Below are positions 36,146-48,207 of a stretch of DNA of 64,000 bases, piece after piece. A program made the translations under genes and the position numbers. The stretch lies in assembly GCA_944470555.2 (NCBI GenBank), contig OX104134.1, forward strand, positions 74,022,678-74,086,677, read 5' to 3'. The DNA comes from Heterobilharzia americana (taxonomy: Eukaryota; Platyhelminthes; Trematoda; Strigeidida; Schistosomatidae). The notes under the pieces are model-generated. The model ran no database searches and had not been told where the DNA came from. It worked only from the letters and a program-made list of their open reading frames with translations. The first letter of the stretch is position 1. Each line of letters begins with the position of its first letter.

Positions 36146-36869
36146 GACGTTACATATTAGAAGGAATTACAAAATAAACAAACATTTTGTATCGTTTCTC
36201 ATCGTTCTAGTCTCGATAGGAAGTGCTTTTTTAAAGGTATGATCCATCTGTTGGGCTTGTAGATTAATATTCAAGTTTGATACAGAATTAAACTGTTACG
36301 TAGAGCAAAGATCAATATGATCTATTTGAGTAATTTAACAAATGGGTCAGTGAAGCTAATTCAAGTTGTTCAAAAAAAGGCGTAGTATAAAAACAGAATG
36401 AGATTTGTTATAATGGGAAATATTTAGTGGGATGATACGTCATCAGAGGGAAGTAAGGATAAATTATTCTTCAGAAATGCTGAATATAACAGGGATAAAT
36501 CATGCGGAGCAGTGTGGCAGAATGTTTAGTCAGCATAATGAAAGTATGTAGAGGTCAATCTTCTACCTGCATGTTATTTGGGGATTTTAACATGAGTCTC
36601 TGTTTGTCACACTTGTGGGATATCCAGTCCGTCTTTTCTGTCGAACAGATACGAAAAACTTCTCCAGGGGTCCTCTCTTTATGAGAAAGGAAACTCTTTG
36701 TGAAGCAATCACACACAATTTGCAATTTTAAAGCTTCAAGAAAAAATATACAAGTAAAAGGAAGAAACTGCAATGGAATTGTCAATGTCCTCAATAGTGC
36801 TAGACATGTTTATGAATAGTTGGAAATAAAAAGCTCTTAGAACAGTTACTCTGCTCTGAAAAAATGTAA
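36146..36869. other. Unassigned DNA
   Basis: A plus-strand frame at 36502-36684 contains LFGDFNMS, vaguely like a retrotransposon endonuclease motif, but the flanks do not support it. Confidence 0.3.
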
Positions 36870-37745
36870 GAGATAAATAAACGACGCATTTACTGTGTTA
36901 AAGTCAGAGTATATCGATAAATGTTTGACAAACATGAATTCAATTGTAGATGCAATCCAATTCGCCTATGAATTAGAGTGGTAAAGGGGAACTGGCTAAG
37001 TTGAATTCCAGAATAAAAAAAACAAAACAAGATGGGTACTTCGACATTAGAGTCTATAGAAAACCTACACATTCATCCAATACTTTGACTCTGGGTCATC
37101 TCATCCTATGTTAGGTAGAATAGTCTCAGTGAAATCTTTACCTAACAGATTGCAGTGTCTGAGAAATAAAACAGGAAATAAGACATCAAAGACACCTTAG
37201 AACTCGATAAATATCGTCGTAAAATGATCCAGAGATGCATAAGAAGTTATAAGAAAAAGATAAGTAACATAAACTCAGATAGTGTACACGCTAATACTAG
37301 CAAATTCCAAAATGAGAACTCAAAATCTTCACGGTGTTTACCATATAGGTAACGCAACTCAGAAAGTTTACGCTGGGATTAGGATCGCGTTTACACTTGT
37401 ATACTCACCTAGAAAAAAGCTTCGTAGGTTAAATGGCCCTATTGATACAATTATTTTATCGAATCCTCCACGAGGTTGAACACATAGGTCACTGTAGTCG
37501 AGGTGGATAAATTAGGCCGTCGGAGCACAAAAGCTTCGTCGAATCAATATTGGTGAATCCTAGTCCAATATGGAATCTAGAGAAAAGATCGGTGATAGCT
37601 GTGCATAGGATTGTTTACACATACAATGAGACGATTGGGAGTAATAGAGTTACCGTCGTGAAATTAACTCCGTTGGGTGAAAGGGGGAGATAGATAAGCG
37701 AAAATGTGTTCATTGAATGTGCAGTGAGTCAATGTAGTTGGATCG
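36870..37745 (+). mobile_element. Penelope-like element, 3' half
   Basis: Translates, with breaks, as TNMNSIVDAIQFAYELEW (36933-36986), then RKPTHSSNTL-type sequence, then LGRIVSVKSLPNRLQCL (37108-37160), the same order as VDAVQFTYELENEEGELP and VDRKPTHSNKRLDF in the copy at 57940-59145. The final 426 bases are the inverted-repeat partner of 31370-31795 and contain SPRKKLRRLNGP. No catalytic YVDD is left. Confidence 0.72.
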
Positions 37746-39749
37746 ACTCAGCAGGTGTTCCAGATATTTGGGAAATTGTGCTACCCTTATTACAAAAGTA
37801 AAGGCGAAGAAATGGAACCGTCAGAACTGAGTGTGAAAGATATTGAATTCCCTTAGGTCTGAATACGCACAATAAATGCTGTGTGAAATGTCATCCAGTA
37901 AATAATACTGTCTCACTGTGTGAACTATTCAAGAGACAAAAATAATGTGGAAGATATTGCAAAAGCCAGCTAGTTATTACTTGGATTGTTAACTCATAAC
38001 GGGCACTTTTTTCACAATGAATATTTGTTATTGTGATATGCTTGTGTTACTTTTTGAACTCTCGCTGCAATCTATGGATGAGAGCAGTACTGGTTTTAGC
38101 AGATCTGTAGAAAATATTCTGTTTAACGTGTTTATACAACTATGGAAAACAATTGTGTTTGAATTTATGAGGAAGCATCGGATTCGTATAACAATGAGTT
38201 GTGATCAGTTTTCACTCCATAACAAAAAGATGGTAATCGTAACTGTTAGGTCGCCACCTGTTTACTTTAATTTTTATCAGAGGTTTAGATAAGCAGCTCT
38301 GAAAGCAGGGTAAGTGACTAAGGCCATCCTTATGGAAATGACAGTGGTTACATTTCGATATACCTGCAAGCAACACATCGTTGTACTTTGCAATTTGGAC
38401 GCAGTTGAATTATTGTCTCGTCGGCTCAAAGAATAAATAACAAAGATCTGTCTTCCTCTTTTGCAAACAGTCGGTTGAAAACTAAAAATTATATTAGTCT
38501 AGCCCTTAGTCTGCTGTTGCCAAAGAATAGTAGGCTGTTTTTGAGTTCCACATATCCTTCAACTAAAATCACTTTATGGCATCTAAAAACTAACCGTACT
38601 TACGTTAAATCAACCTTGGTACTATGCTCGGTGGCATGGTTTGGACTTTCATTCTACTCTTATTAGCTTCCTATTCCAAAATTTTCATTTGAATAATGTG
38701 AATTTTTGAATTTTCCTATTGAAGTGACTTTAAAGACCACCCTGATAACCATTGAAGTAATCAACTGCATTTAGTTATTTCATGAAAAACGTCTGTTACA
38801 AATAAAACAAAGAAATTACATTGGTTGTTTCAGTCCTTGCTAGGGTGGCCTTTGAAGTCTCTCAGAAATTTAACAAGTTAAAGTGTAGTAAAAATTTTCA
38901 AAATTTATAGCACATGTTCAATATAATTTCTGTCTCCACATTACTCTTCTGAAAGTGTAATTACTAATACTGTTTTTTGGGGGATTGATTGATGTGCAAA
39001 ACATTTCCACCATGAAATAGTACCATTCGAAAAAACATTGAAAACTGTGAGTACTGAATGACAGTATAGCCCTCATTTGAAATTCCTTAGCACTGCACAC
39101 GCACAACCACAAGGGCTCTCAGAGAGCACTGCGATCCCACCACTAGCCTGTAGCCCAGTGGTCTACACTTCCCACTTCTGTCAACTCACTGCATAACACA
39201 ACCATCACTTGGGATTTTTTCATGTGCTCTGATGAAAGATCTCATACTATGCTGAAGCATTAGTTTGTGAATTGATATCATCCAGTGATGAAAACAACTT
39301 CGAGGTGGGATTATTAGTTGATTTTTACCAAGTGTGTGCTGCAAATCATCATGCTTCGTCCTGTTTTTTTCTAGAAGACAATAATATTAGTTCGTCTCAC
39401 AACACACTATCACTGAAAACTAATGTGCTCTTCTTGCAAAGTATTGATACACCAATGGTGAGCATTTTTCATTCCATTTGCAAACGCTTAAAGTACAAGA
39501 TTCAAGAGGTAACAAAGATAGAGCTACTTCGAGAATACCGACTTGATGATAGTAATTGTTGACCGAATATATCTTAAATCATCCTATAGTACTGATCACA
39601 ATCACATTGAATAACACCTTCCCTAAATTGTAAATACCTGATCATTCCGAGATATTGGCTTTGTTATTATCACCCTCAACGTTATCCTGTAATACATATA
39701 CCTGCATCATTTAAGCCGGCTGATTTCAAACAAAGCCGAGCTAATTAAT
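37746..39749. other. Unassigned DNA
   Basis: A plus-strand stretch at 39371-39461 has a pyrimidine tract plus TAG before and GTGAGC after, but no recognisable product. A repeat-like motif lies at 37897-37923. I see no reliable gene. Confidence 0.35.
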
Positions 39750-41560
39750 AAACCAAGTACTAGCAGGTCCTAAGCCCGGATGAAAAAGGAAGGTTGGGCA
39801 TATGACTAGCAACCCTACCCCCGAAAACCAATCTAACCACTAAAGAAACTTCAAAGCACAAACAAAATATGAAACATAAAATTAAACTTATTCCTCTCTG
39901 GAATCCGAAAGACGAGACCGAGACCCCAGTTGGTGAAAGACTTCGGGAAACCAATTGGTCCATATGTCTTCTCTCCTTTCCATGAAAGCAAAAGTAAACA
40001 TGATCATATGGAAATATCCACACAATGTTTGAAGCTGACTGGCAAAGCTGACCAGATTGAGAAAGAGATGAGAAGGTATAGCATAGAAGTGCCAGGTTGG
40101 GAATCTGAGACAGTTGATGGAATGGAAGTGGACTCTCTCAACTGTCAACTGGAGGGTCAATAATCTACTCCGATATTGTCACCCAGACGACAACCACGAG
40201 CACACTGAGTTTTCGAGTGCTTACCATGATGTCCCCAAGAGCACTGAAAGCTCTCTCTCATACAATGGGAACCAATCTCCTCCTCCACGATCAGCATCAT
40301 GACAGCGAGATTCAACTCAAAAGGAAAGAAAGTCACAATCATACAATGCTACACTACGCTACGCACCTACAAATAATGCAGATCAAGAGAAGAAGCAGGA
40401 ATTCTACAGACAACTGCAATCAGTACTGGACAAGACCCCACTCCAGATGGCGACATCAAACTTCATTCTAATGGGTGACATGAATGCAAGCCGAACTGGG
40501 AGAACTCATCATGGGTTGAGAAGCACTCGGTGAAATGAGGAATGAGAATGGAGAACTGTTTGCAGACTTCTGCGCATTCAACGATTCAGTGATTGCAGGC
40601 ACTGTGTACAAACACAAGGACATTCACAAAGCGACATCAATTTGATTTCACCAGACACCAGATGGACACACTAAAAATCAGATCAACTTCATCTCAATGT
40701 GAAGAAAGTGGAGACGTAGTCTACTGGACACAAGATCAGATCAAGAAGGGGAGCAGATATAGGTTCACACCACCAGACTATCTAGTGCAAGCGACCTGCA
40801 TTCAAAATCAAGTTGAAAGCCTTCAAACAAGAAGCTGGTAATAGGCCACAGTTCAAGTTCAACAACCACCCAGAACAAAAACTGAATTCAACTGAAGGAC
40901 GAGACTACAAAGGAGATCTTCACATCAGTCAGCCATCAGGAAAAAATGGGAGACATTGAGCAACATCCTCGAGGAAACCAAAATACTATCTGGGAAGTGA
41001 TCAACACAGATGAAACCAATGAGAGATAGTGAAGGAAGCCTAGTTATCAAAGAGGAGAAACAAAGGAAACGATGGGCTGACCACTTCAGAAAACTCTTGA
41101 ATCGGACACCACCACCACCACCACCACCACCACCACCAGCAGCCGAGCCACAGAACTATCAATGAACACAGACCCACCAACAAAAGTAGAAGTGAAGTTA
41201 CTGAAATTCGGGAAAGCAGCAGGACTAAATGGAATTCCACCAGAAGCACTGAAAACAGACGCAGAGACATCAGCCGACATGCTCACACCACTACTGCAGA
41301 AGGTTTGCAATGAAGGAAGGAAATGTACCTGCCGATTGGAAGATTGGCTAACTTGTCAAACTCCCAAACAAGGGAAACCTAAGTGTTTCCAACAACTGGC
41401 GCGGAATCATGCTGTTGTCCACTCCAAGCAAAATATCATGCCGCATCATCCTGGAGAGATTAAAAAGGTAGGCAGTCTTGGCGGCAAGTTGAAAAGACTG
41501 CAGACAACAGAGTGAAATGGAGGCGTGCTACTCAAGCCCTATGTCTCACTAGGAACCCAA
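39750..41560 (+). mobile_element. RTE-clade retrotransposon copy with internal deletions
   Basis: The 5' leader (GGTCCTAAGCCC near 39768) is followed by endonuclease-derived sequence (NSTDNCNQY region near 40410, MGDMNAS near 40470), then by TKVEVKLLKFGKAAGLNGIP at 41180. It breaks near 41460 and continues with a very short 3' end (GKLKRLQTTE, about 41484-41515). Most of the RT palm and thumb is missing. It also shares with the copy at 43830-46973 a deletion of about 0.37 kb near 40975. Its first 1.7 kb is the near-perfect reverse complement of about 45240-46960. Confidence 0.88.
41106..41139. repeat. CCA trinucleotide run inside RTE copy
   Basis: About eleven CCA/ACC units in the RTE linker upstream of the RT domain; length differs between copies. 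Confidence 0.9.
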
Positions 41561-43829
41561 TGCACAAATTATAATGATATAATTAGTTCGTGGCTTGTAA
41601 CGCAAATACTATACCAAAGCATTCTACTTGTTGACTGTATCGTTTACCACATTTGTTTATGACATAAGGCAATGACTTGTGATAATTGGTGTTTCCAAAG
41701 ACAGTGTTAAACAATTGTATACCACCACTTAAGGAGGCTTAGTGCAGCCGGTACTGTCTTCGGTTATTATCATGCCAAATATTGTTTGCTAGAAGTGCTA
41801 AGTTGTTTCTACCCTCACATTCTCCTGTCCATTGGTTATTTTACCAGTGTATAGAGGCAGCATTTACATTTTTCAGAGATTTTTTGAAGAAAACTTTAAA
41901 AGCTGAAGATGCCTGGTATGCATTTCAATCTAAGTGTATATATACCTTCCTACTTTGACTAAATCCAAGTCGATCAGGGTTATCTGCCAGTTGACTCTAT
42001 GCATTTATTGAATTTGATTAATTTATAAAACCTATCATTTATGCTCACCTAGATGTAAATCATCTCATTGCAGTTCACTTATTCATTACAAGACATAGTC
42101 AAGCGTAACCTTGTACTTCTAAAGACAGAAAGTCATTGATGCAATTCAACTTTAGAAACGCAGAAACAAGGTGTTTTCATATGAATATCAAGGAGCAGTG
42201 CCTTCACAAACGCCTGTCGCTTAAGCCAACGTAGTCGAATAGTTCACAATGAAGCTATTTGATTTTTTAGATACACAAAAATGTTATCTTTCCCAAGGTG
42301 ATATTAGCATACATGATGAAGGGAATAAAATGAAAATGTAGTTGAAAAAAGGGGGAATCGGTTACTATTTTGTATCTACCTAAGAATATGTTCTAAAGGT
42401 TAAACACTTATTTATTTTTCTGATTTCTGTCGTGCATTCCACCACCAACAGTAATACATGTGCCTTTAAAACGTTTTTTTTTTTCTTTATTTGTTTGTGT
42501 GCACATGTTTTTTTCAGTTCAAATGGAATGTTATATACTAAATGTAAATTTCATGTTTCTTTTTAATCAATCATTCTAACTGAGGTAATCATTTCCTATT
42601 TTCTGCTATAAAAACTGAATCAATTTAAACACTTCATTGTGCTGCATATGTTAACGTAAGTATAGAATTCGGGCACTGTGGTGGGATGTAATTCCATATT
42701 AAATTAATCCATATGACATAGCACACCGTGACCTACCAAATATATTATACTATAATAAGTGCTACATATTTCTATAGTTTTTACACTTTTCTTTTTTCGA
42801 TCAAATTATTACATGCTTGTTGAATAAACTTAACTACTGGCTGTTTCTTCACTAACAAGCTGCAAACTAAGCGAGACTTTTTATTTCCATGAAATAATTG
42901 CAATACTTTCATATTTTCTTCGCATCATAAACGCTGGATTTTAATTTTATGAGTTTTGTTTGACATATCCAACATCGTGTTGTGTTTTCGTACAACTAGT
43001 AAATATATCAAGCATTTGAACATATTTTGCTGAGTCTTATACTCTAAACAACAAATTCACACTTGACAGTCGCGTATGAATTTCATTTTCTCTTACTAAG
43101 TTGCTTAATCAGTTCAGTTTTCGATCGAAGAAAACTAAGTGCATTTTATTGGAACCACTCAACTTCAAACCAGTGCAAGAATAATAAAAGTGGCAACCAC
43201 AGTACCGTATGATATTGTGGGCGCGACTGCGGACTCCTGAAATAACTATCCAATATGTGCTGATTTCCTAGAGTTTTGTAGATAATAAATTTGATGAGGA
43301 ATGTTTCCATATAATTAGATGTTGTTCAGCGTACATACTCACTGGGATGTGATTTTGTTCATTTGAAGTAATTTTACAATTTCCACTGCGATGGGGATCG
43401 AGTATTATCATCATCGAACCAACGTCAGTTAGTCTGGATTATCATATTCCACCGTACTAAGATAATGTGGAAGTGGCACACATATATTTTCTACCCTGTT
43501 GTGTTTATCGACTTTATCCCCATGAATGCAAACGCACCTAGAAGTGAATGAAGCTGCAAAGTTTATTCATGAAGCTGCGTAACATGGCAAAATAGTAATT
43601 CGTATAAAAAATGAGCTGCTGGAAATTATCAGGTACTTAGGAAACTATTGTCTGATTATCATGCAGTAGTCAAGAATTGTAAGTTGCGAGTACAAAGTTT
43701 AGTTACTTACCAGCAGCATATTATTAAGAAAAAGGTCTGAGGCAAATACCTATAATCGCAAAATTCTCATTGGGTTTTACACTCACATTTACAAAATATC
43801 CAGCAAAGCCAGTTAGTACCGACATTATT
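41561..43829. other. Spacer between inverted RTE copies
   Basis: About 2.3 kb of AT-rich DNA. No exon or repeat supported. It forms most of the loop between the two inverted RTE arms. Confidence 0.4.
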
Positions 43830-46800
43830 ATTATTATTACAATTACGATTATATGTGCCTTCTGTTCCTAGTGGAACTAAGGGCTTGAGTAGCACGTCTC
43901 CATTTCACTCTGTTCTCCGCAGTCTTGTCAACCTGCCACCACGACTGCCCACAACCTTTCATTTCTTCCTCACATGATCTCCTCCATGTCACACTCGCCG
44001 CGAACGCCCAACTCGTCGTCCCCCATTCGGGTTCCACTCGAGGGCCTGACTTGGTGTGGCACGTGATGTCCCCGAATGGTCTCTCAGTGTATCCCCAATC
44101 TAATCCATCTCCACTTTCTTCTGCATATTTGTTGGGCAATGGCTTCTTGGTTGGTCCGTTGTCAGCTAGCCAGTCAGCCAGTCAGACATCCAGAGTTCCT
44201 TGTTGCTTATTCTTTTTATTCTGGCCATCTGATCACCATCTTCTGTATCGAGTGAGCGTAGGCGGCAGCTGTTGATCTGATGTATGTATGTATGTATGTA
44301 TGTAGTTTGTTGGAAATGTTTTTCGTGAGGCGCCAAGTTTCTGAACCATCACATAGAAGCACTGACTTACTTGATTGAATTAGTGTTGAGAATCCGGATG
44401 TTGTCCACGCTTTATGCTGAGTGTAGTGAAGTAGATCTCCACACTGCTTTCAGGTTAATCAACGCCTGTCTTGCTGTCTTTCCGATCCTGGCTGGCTTTG
44501 ACGTCCTCATCTGTGTCTGTGCCGCCTGTAGTTGGAACGCCGCTGCCTAGGTGGTAGGTGAAACAGACTACTTCCTTTGGGTTTCTCCCGTTCATGGTGA
44601 CTGATGCTTGCTGTTGTTGTTGTTGTTGGTTGTTGGTTGGTTGGATATCTTCATCACCTCTATCTTCTCTACATTCACTTGAAGTCCCGTGTTCGCTGCC
44701 TGGCCTCTTCTGTCAACTTGTTGGTTTTTGCCTGTAGATCTTCGAATTTGTGCCACATTAAACATAAATCATCATCGGCCAAATCTAAATCTTCTAGGCC
44801 CTGTTCATCGGTCATCAGCATATGACCCTCTTCTCACTCGTCACAGTTTGTTGCATCATCCGGTCTGGTCGACCATAATCAGGAGGATGATCGGTGATAG
44901 TTGGCGGCAGCCTTGTCTCACTCCTGTCTTCACTTCAAAGGCGTCACTGAGCTTTCCATTGTAAATCACTTGGCATGTGGCGTCTTCATATAGCTGTTGA
45001 ATGAGGTTGATAAAGGTTTGTGGTACTCTGTAGTGTTGTGAAAGCTGCCTGTCAAATTACTTCTCAGTCGACGCTGTAGAAGGCCTTTTCAAAATCGATG
45101 AAGTTGAGTCGACTGCCACTCTATGCTCTGTTCTATGATGATGATGATGATGCATAGCGTAGCGTTGCAATTTCATCCGCACATGATTTGTTTTTCATGA
45201 AGCCAGCCAGTCAGCCTGTTCCAGTAGTAATTCTGAATCAAGCTCACCTTTTAATCCCTCCAGGATGATGCGGCATGATATTTTGCTTGGAGTGGACAAC
45301 AGCATGATTCCGCGCCAGTTGTTGGAAACACTTAGGTTTCCCTTGTTTGGGAGTTTGACAAGTTAGCCAATCTTCCAATCGGCAGGTACATTTCCTTCCT
45401 TCATTGCAAACCTTCTGCAGTAGTGGTGTGAGCATGTCGGCTGATGTCTCTGCGTCTGTTTTCAGTGCTTCTGGTGGAATTCCATTTAGTCCTGCTGCTT
45501 TCCCGAATTTCAGCAACTTCACTTCTACTTTTGTTGGTGGGTCTGTGTTCATTGATAGTTCTGTGGCTCGGCTGCTGGTGGTGGTGGTGGTGGTGGTGGT
45601 GGTGGTGTCCGATTCAAGAGTTTTCTGAAGTGGTCAGCCCATCGTTTCCTTTGTTTCTCCTCTTTGATAACTAGGCTTCCTTCACTATCTCTCATTGGTT
45701 TCATCTGTGTTGATCACTTCCCAGATAGTATTTTGGTTTCCTCGAGGATGTTGCTCAATGTCTCCCATTTTTTCCTGATGGCTGACTGATGTGAAGATCT
45801 CCTTTGTAGTCTCGTCCTTCAGTTGAATTCAGTTTTTGTTCTGGGTGGTTGTTGAACTTGAACTGTGGCCTATTACCAGCTTCTTGTTTGAAGGCTTTCA
45901 ACTTGATTTTGAATGCAGGTCGCTTGCACTAGATAGTCTGGTGGTGTGAACCTATATCTGCTCCCCTTCTTGATCTGATCTTGTGTCCAGTAGACTACGT
46001 CTCCACTTTCTTCACATTGAGATGAAGTTGATCTGATTTTTAGTGTGTCCATCTGGTGTCTGGTGAAATCAAATTGATGTCGCTTTGTGAATGTCCTTGT
46101 GTTTGTACACAGTGCCTGCAATCACTGAATCGTTGAATGCGCAGAAGTCTGCAAACAGTTCTCCATTCTCATTCCTCATTTCACCGAGTGCTTCTCAACC
46201 CATGATGAGTTCTCCCAGTTCGGCTTGCATTCATGTCACCCATTAGAATGAAGTTTGATGTCGCCATCTGGAGTGGGGTCTTGTCCAGTACTGATTGCAG
46301 TTGTCTGTAGAATTCCTGCTTCTTCTCTTGATCTGCATTATTTGTAGGTGCGTAGCGTAGTGTAGCATTGTATGATTGTGACTTTCTTTCCTTTTGAGTT
46401 GAATCTCGCTGTCATGATGCTGATCGTGGAGGAGGAGATTGGTTCCCATTGTATGAGAGAGAGCTTTCAGTGCTCTTGGGGACATCATGGTAAGCACTCG
46501 AAAACTCAGTGTGCTCGTGGTTGTCGTCTGGGTGACAATATCGGAGTAGATTATTGACTCTCCAGTTGACAGTTGAGAGAGTCCACTTCCATTCCATCAA
46601 CTGTCTCAGATTCCCAACCTGGCACTTCTATGCTATACCTTCTCATCTCTTTCTCAATCTGGTCAGCTTTGCCAGTCAGCTTCAAACATTGTGTGGATAT
46701 TTCCATATGATCATGTTTACTTTTGCTTTCATGGAAAGGAGAGAAGACATATGGACCAATTGGTTTCCCGAAGTCTTTCACCAACTGGGGTCTCGGTCTC

Positions 46801-46973
46801 GTCTTTCGGATTCCAGAGAGGAATAAGTTTAATTTTATGTTTCATATTTTGTTTGTGCTTTGAAGTTTCTTTAGTGGTTAGATTGGTTTTCGGGGGTAGG
46901 GTTGCTAGTCTTATGCCCAGCCTTCTCTTTTCATCCGGGCTTAGGACCCGCTAGTTACTAGTGAACTAGTTAA
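43830..46973 (-). mobile_element. RTE-clade retrotransposon copy, nearly full span, running into assembly gap
   Basis: Minus-strand order: 5' leader with ACTAGT repeats at the gap edge (46973), the MKAKVN-equivalent endonuclease region (about 46750-46240), TKVEVKLLKFGKAAGLNGIP (about 45540), an RT active-site region reading LADDD at 44786-44769, LLYGSETW-equivalent near 44350, WRWIG-equivalent region near 44100, and a 3' end at about 43830 with an ATT/TAA microsatellite (43826-43840). It lacks about 0.37 kb relative to the 27980 copy, and the frame is broken in several places. Confidence 0.88.
45575..45608. repeat. GGT trinucleotide run inside RTE copy
   Basis: About eleven GGT units at the same element position as 29704-29730 and 41106-41139. 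Confidence 0.9.
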
Positions 46974-47473
46974 NNNNNNNNNNNNNNNNNNNNNNNNNNN
47001 NNNNNNNNNNNNNNNNNNNNNNNNNNNNNNNNNNNNNNNNNNNNNNNNNNNNNNNNNNNNNNNNNNNNNNNNNNNNNNNNNNNNNNNNNNNNNNNNNNNN
47101 NNNNNNNNNNNNNNNNNNNNNNNNNNNNNNNNNNNNNNNNNNNNNNNNNNNNNNNNNNNNNNNNNNNNNNNNNNNNNNNNNNNNNNNNNNNNNNNNNNNN
47201 NNNNNNNNNNNNNNNNNNNNNNNNNNNNNNNNNNNNNNNNNNNNNNNNNNNNNNNNNNNNNNNNNNNNNNNNNNNNNNNNNNNNNNNNNNNNNNNNNNNN
47301 NNNNNNNNNNNNNNNNNNNNNNNNNNNNNNNNNNNNNNNNNNNNNNNNNNNNNNNNNNNNNNNNNNNNNNNNNNNNNNNNNNNNNNNNNNNNNNNNNNNN
47401 NNNNNNNNNNNNNNNNNNNNNNNNNNNNNNNNNNNNNNNNNNNNNNNNNNNNNNNNNNNNNNNNNNNNNNNNN
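46974..47473. other. Assembly gap of 500 N
   Basis: Exactly 500 N, probably a placeholder length. It begins at the 5' tip of an RTE copy that forms a long inverted repeat with 39750-41460. Frames running through it are artefacts. Confidence 0.98.
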
Positions 47474-47619
47474 GCATACGCGTAGAAGCCTGTATGCCAA
47501 TAGAGACCGTCCAATTCGGTCCAGTCAACGACGGGTTAATACAAATAACAACCTTGTTACCCTGTGTTAAATTGTAGGTTGAGCCTTACTAGTTCACACG
47601 CCAACTGAACTAACCGGTA

Positions 47620-47790
47620 TCTTCACATTGCTTATTCTCTCACACTACTTTGTCTACTTTGATGTCACTCTTTTTCTGATCCACCTGTTCTTTGTGCGCT
47701 TCTGTGAAGTGTGGCAACTTGAACCGATGCACCTGTGTGCAAGGTTGCACGTTGAGTTTGTCTGTCAGTCCTATGATCAAATGCATTCGT
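47620..47790 (+). mobile_element. CR1-clade (Perere-3/SR3-like) 3' UTR fragment
   Basis: CACACTACTTTGTCTACTTT, TGATCCACCTGTTCTTTGTG and AAGTGTGGCAACTTGA followed by CCGATGCACC match, in order, the 3' UTR of the copy at 16800-20285 (minus) and of the copy at 55815-56220. No coding part is visible; the rest may lie in the gap or be absent. Confidence 0.7.
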
Positions 47791-48057
47791 TTCGATATTA
47801 GATAATATTGATGAAATTGTTGCATCTTTTATCCATCTGAAATCATTTTACAACTGACAATTTTTAAAATGTATTGAGCAAATATATCACATTTCTCAGA
47901 AAAACTTCGTCTTTTTATGACACTACACAAACTCACCAAGGGGACCGATTTGTTCAAAATGGGCAACTTTGCCGATGATTCATAGATTCATAAAAATCGT
48001 ATGCTCAAAAACTATCTCACAAAAGTAGGTTAAAAAAAATTCGCAAACTCAACTTAC

Positions 48058-48207
48058 CACTAACTGACGAGATAATTTGTATTCTTTCGTGATTAGATTA
48101 ATATTCTCAACTAATCCTGTTTCATAACACCATTTTATTTGAAGATTTTCTTTAACGTAAACAGCATCCATGCGAAGTGACACGAGAAGTTGATCAATAT
48201 GGTTTTG
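48058..48207 (-). CDS. AK7: Adenylate kinase 7 exon: end of dehydrogenase-like domain and linker to kinase
   Basis: Exon of exactly 50 codons, acceptor GTACTATAG before 48207, donor GTAAGT at 48057, phase 0 at both ends. The product starts [20 protein letters not shown], then [20 protein letters not shown] and ends [10 protein letters not shown]. This is the segment that in AK7 precedes the kinase P-loop (family pattern: DxLLVNLRMxAxxVKEN, GxVENIxxIxxEYKxSR). AK7 is a ciliary and flagellar adenylate kinase that interconverts ATP, AMP and ADP near axonemes; the function is inferred from orthology. The next exon should begin with the P-loop (GPPAVGK-type), but I find none between here and the gap. 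Confidence 0.9.

Noticed and set aside
39272..39562. 96-codon plus-strand frame containing a TAG/GTGAGC-bounded stretch
   Set aside because: Isolated on the plus strand with no neighbouring exons and no family resemblance.
46941..47528. Three minus-strand frames of 176-195 residues across the gap
   Set aside because: They consist almost entirely of N positions and exist only because N is not read as a stop.
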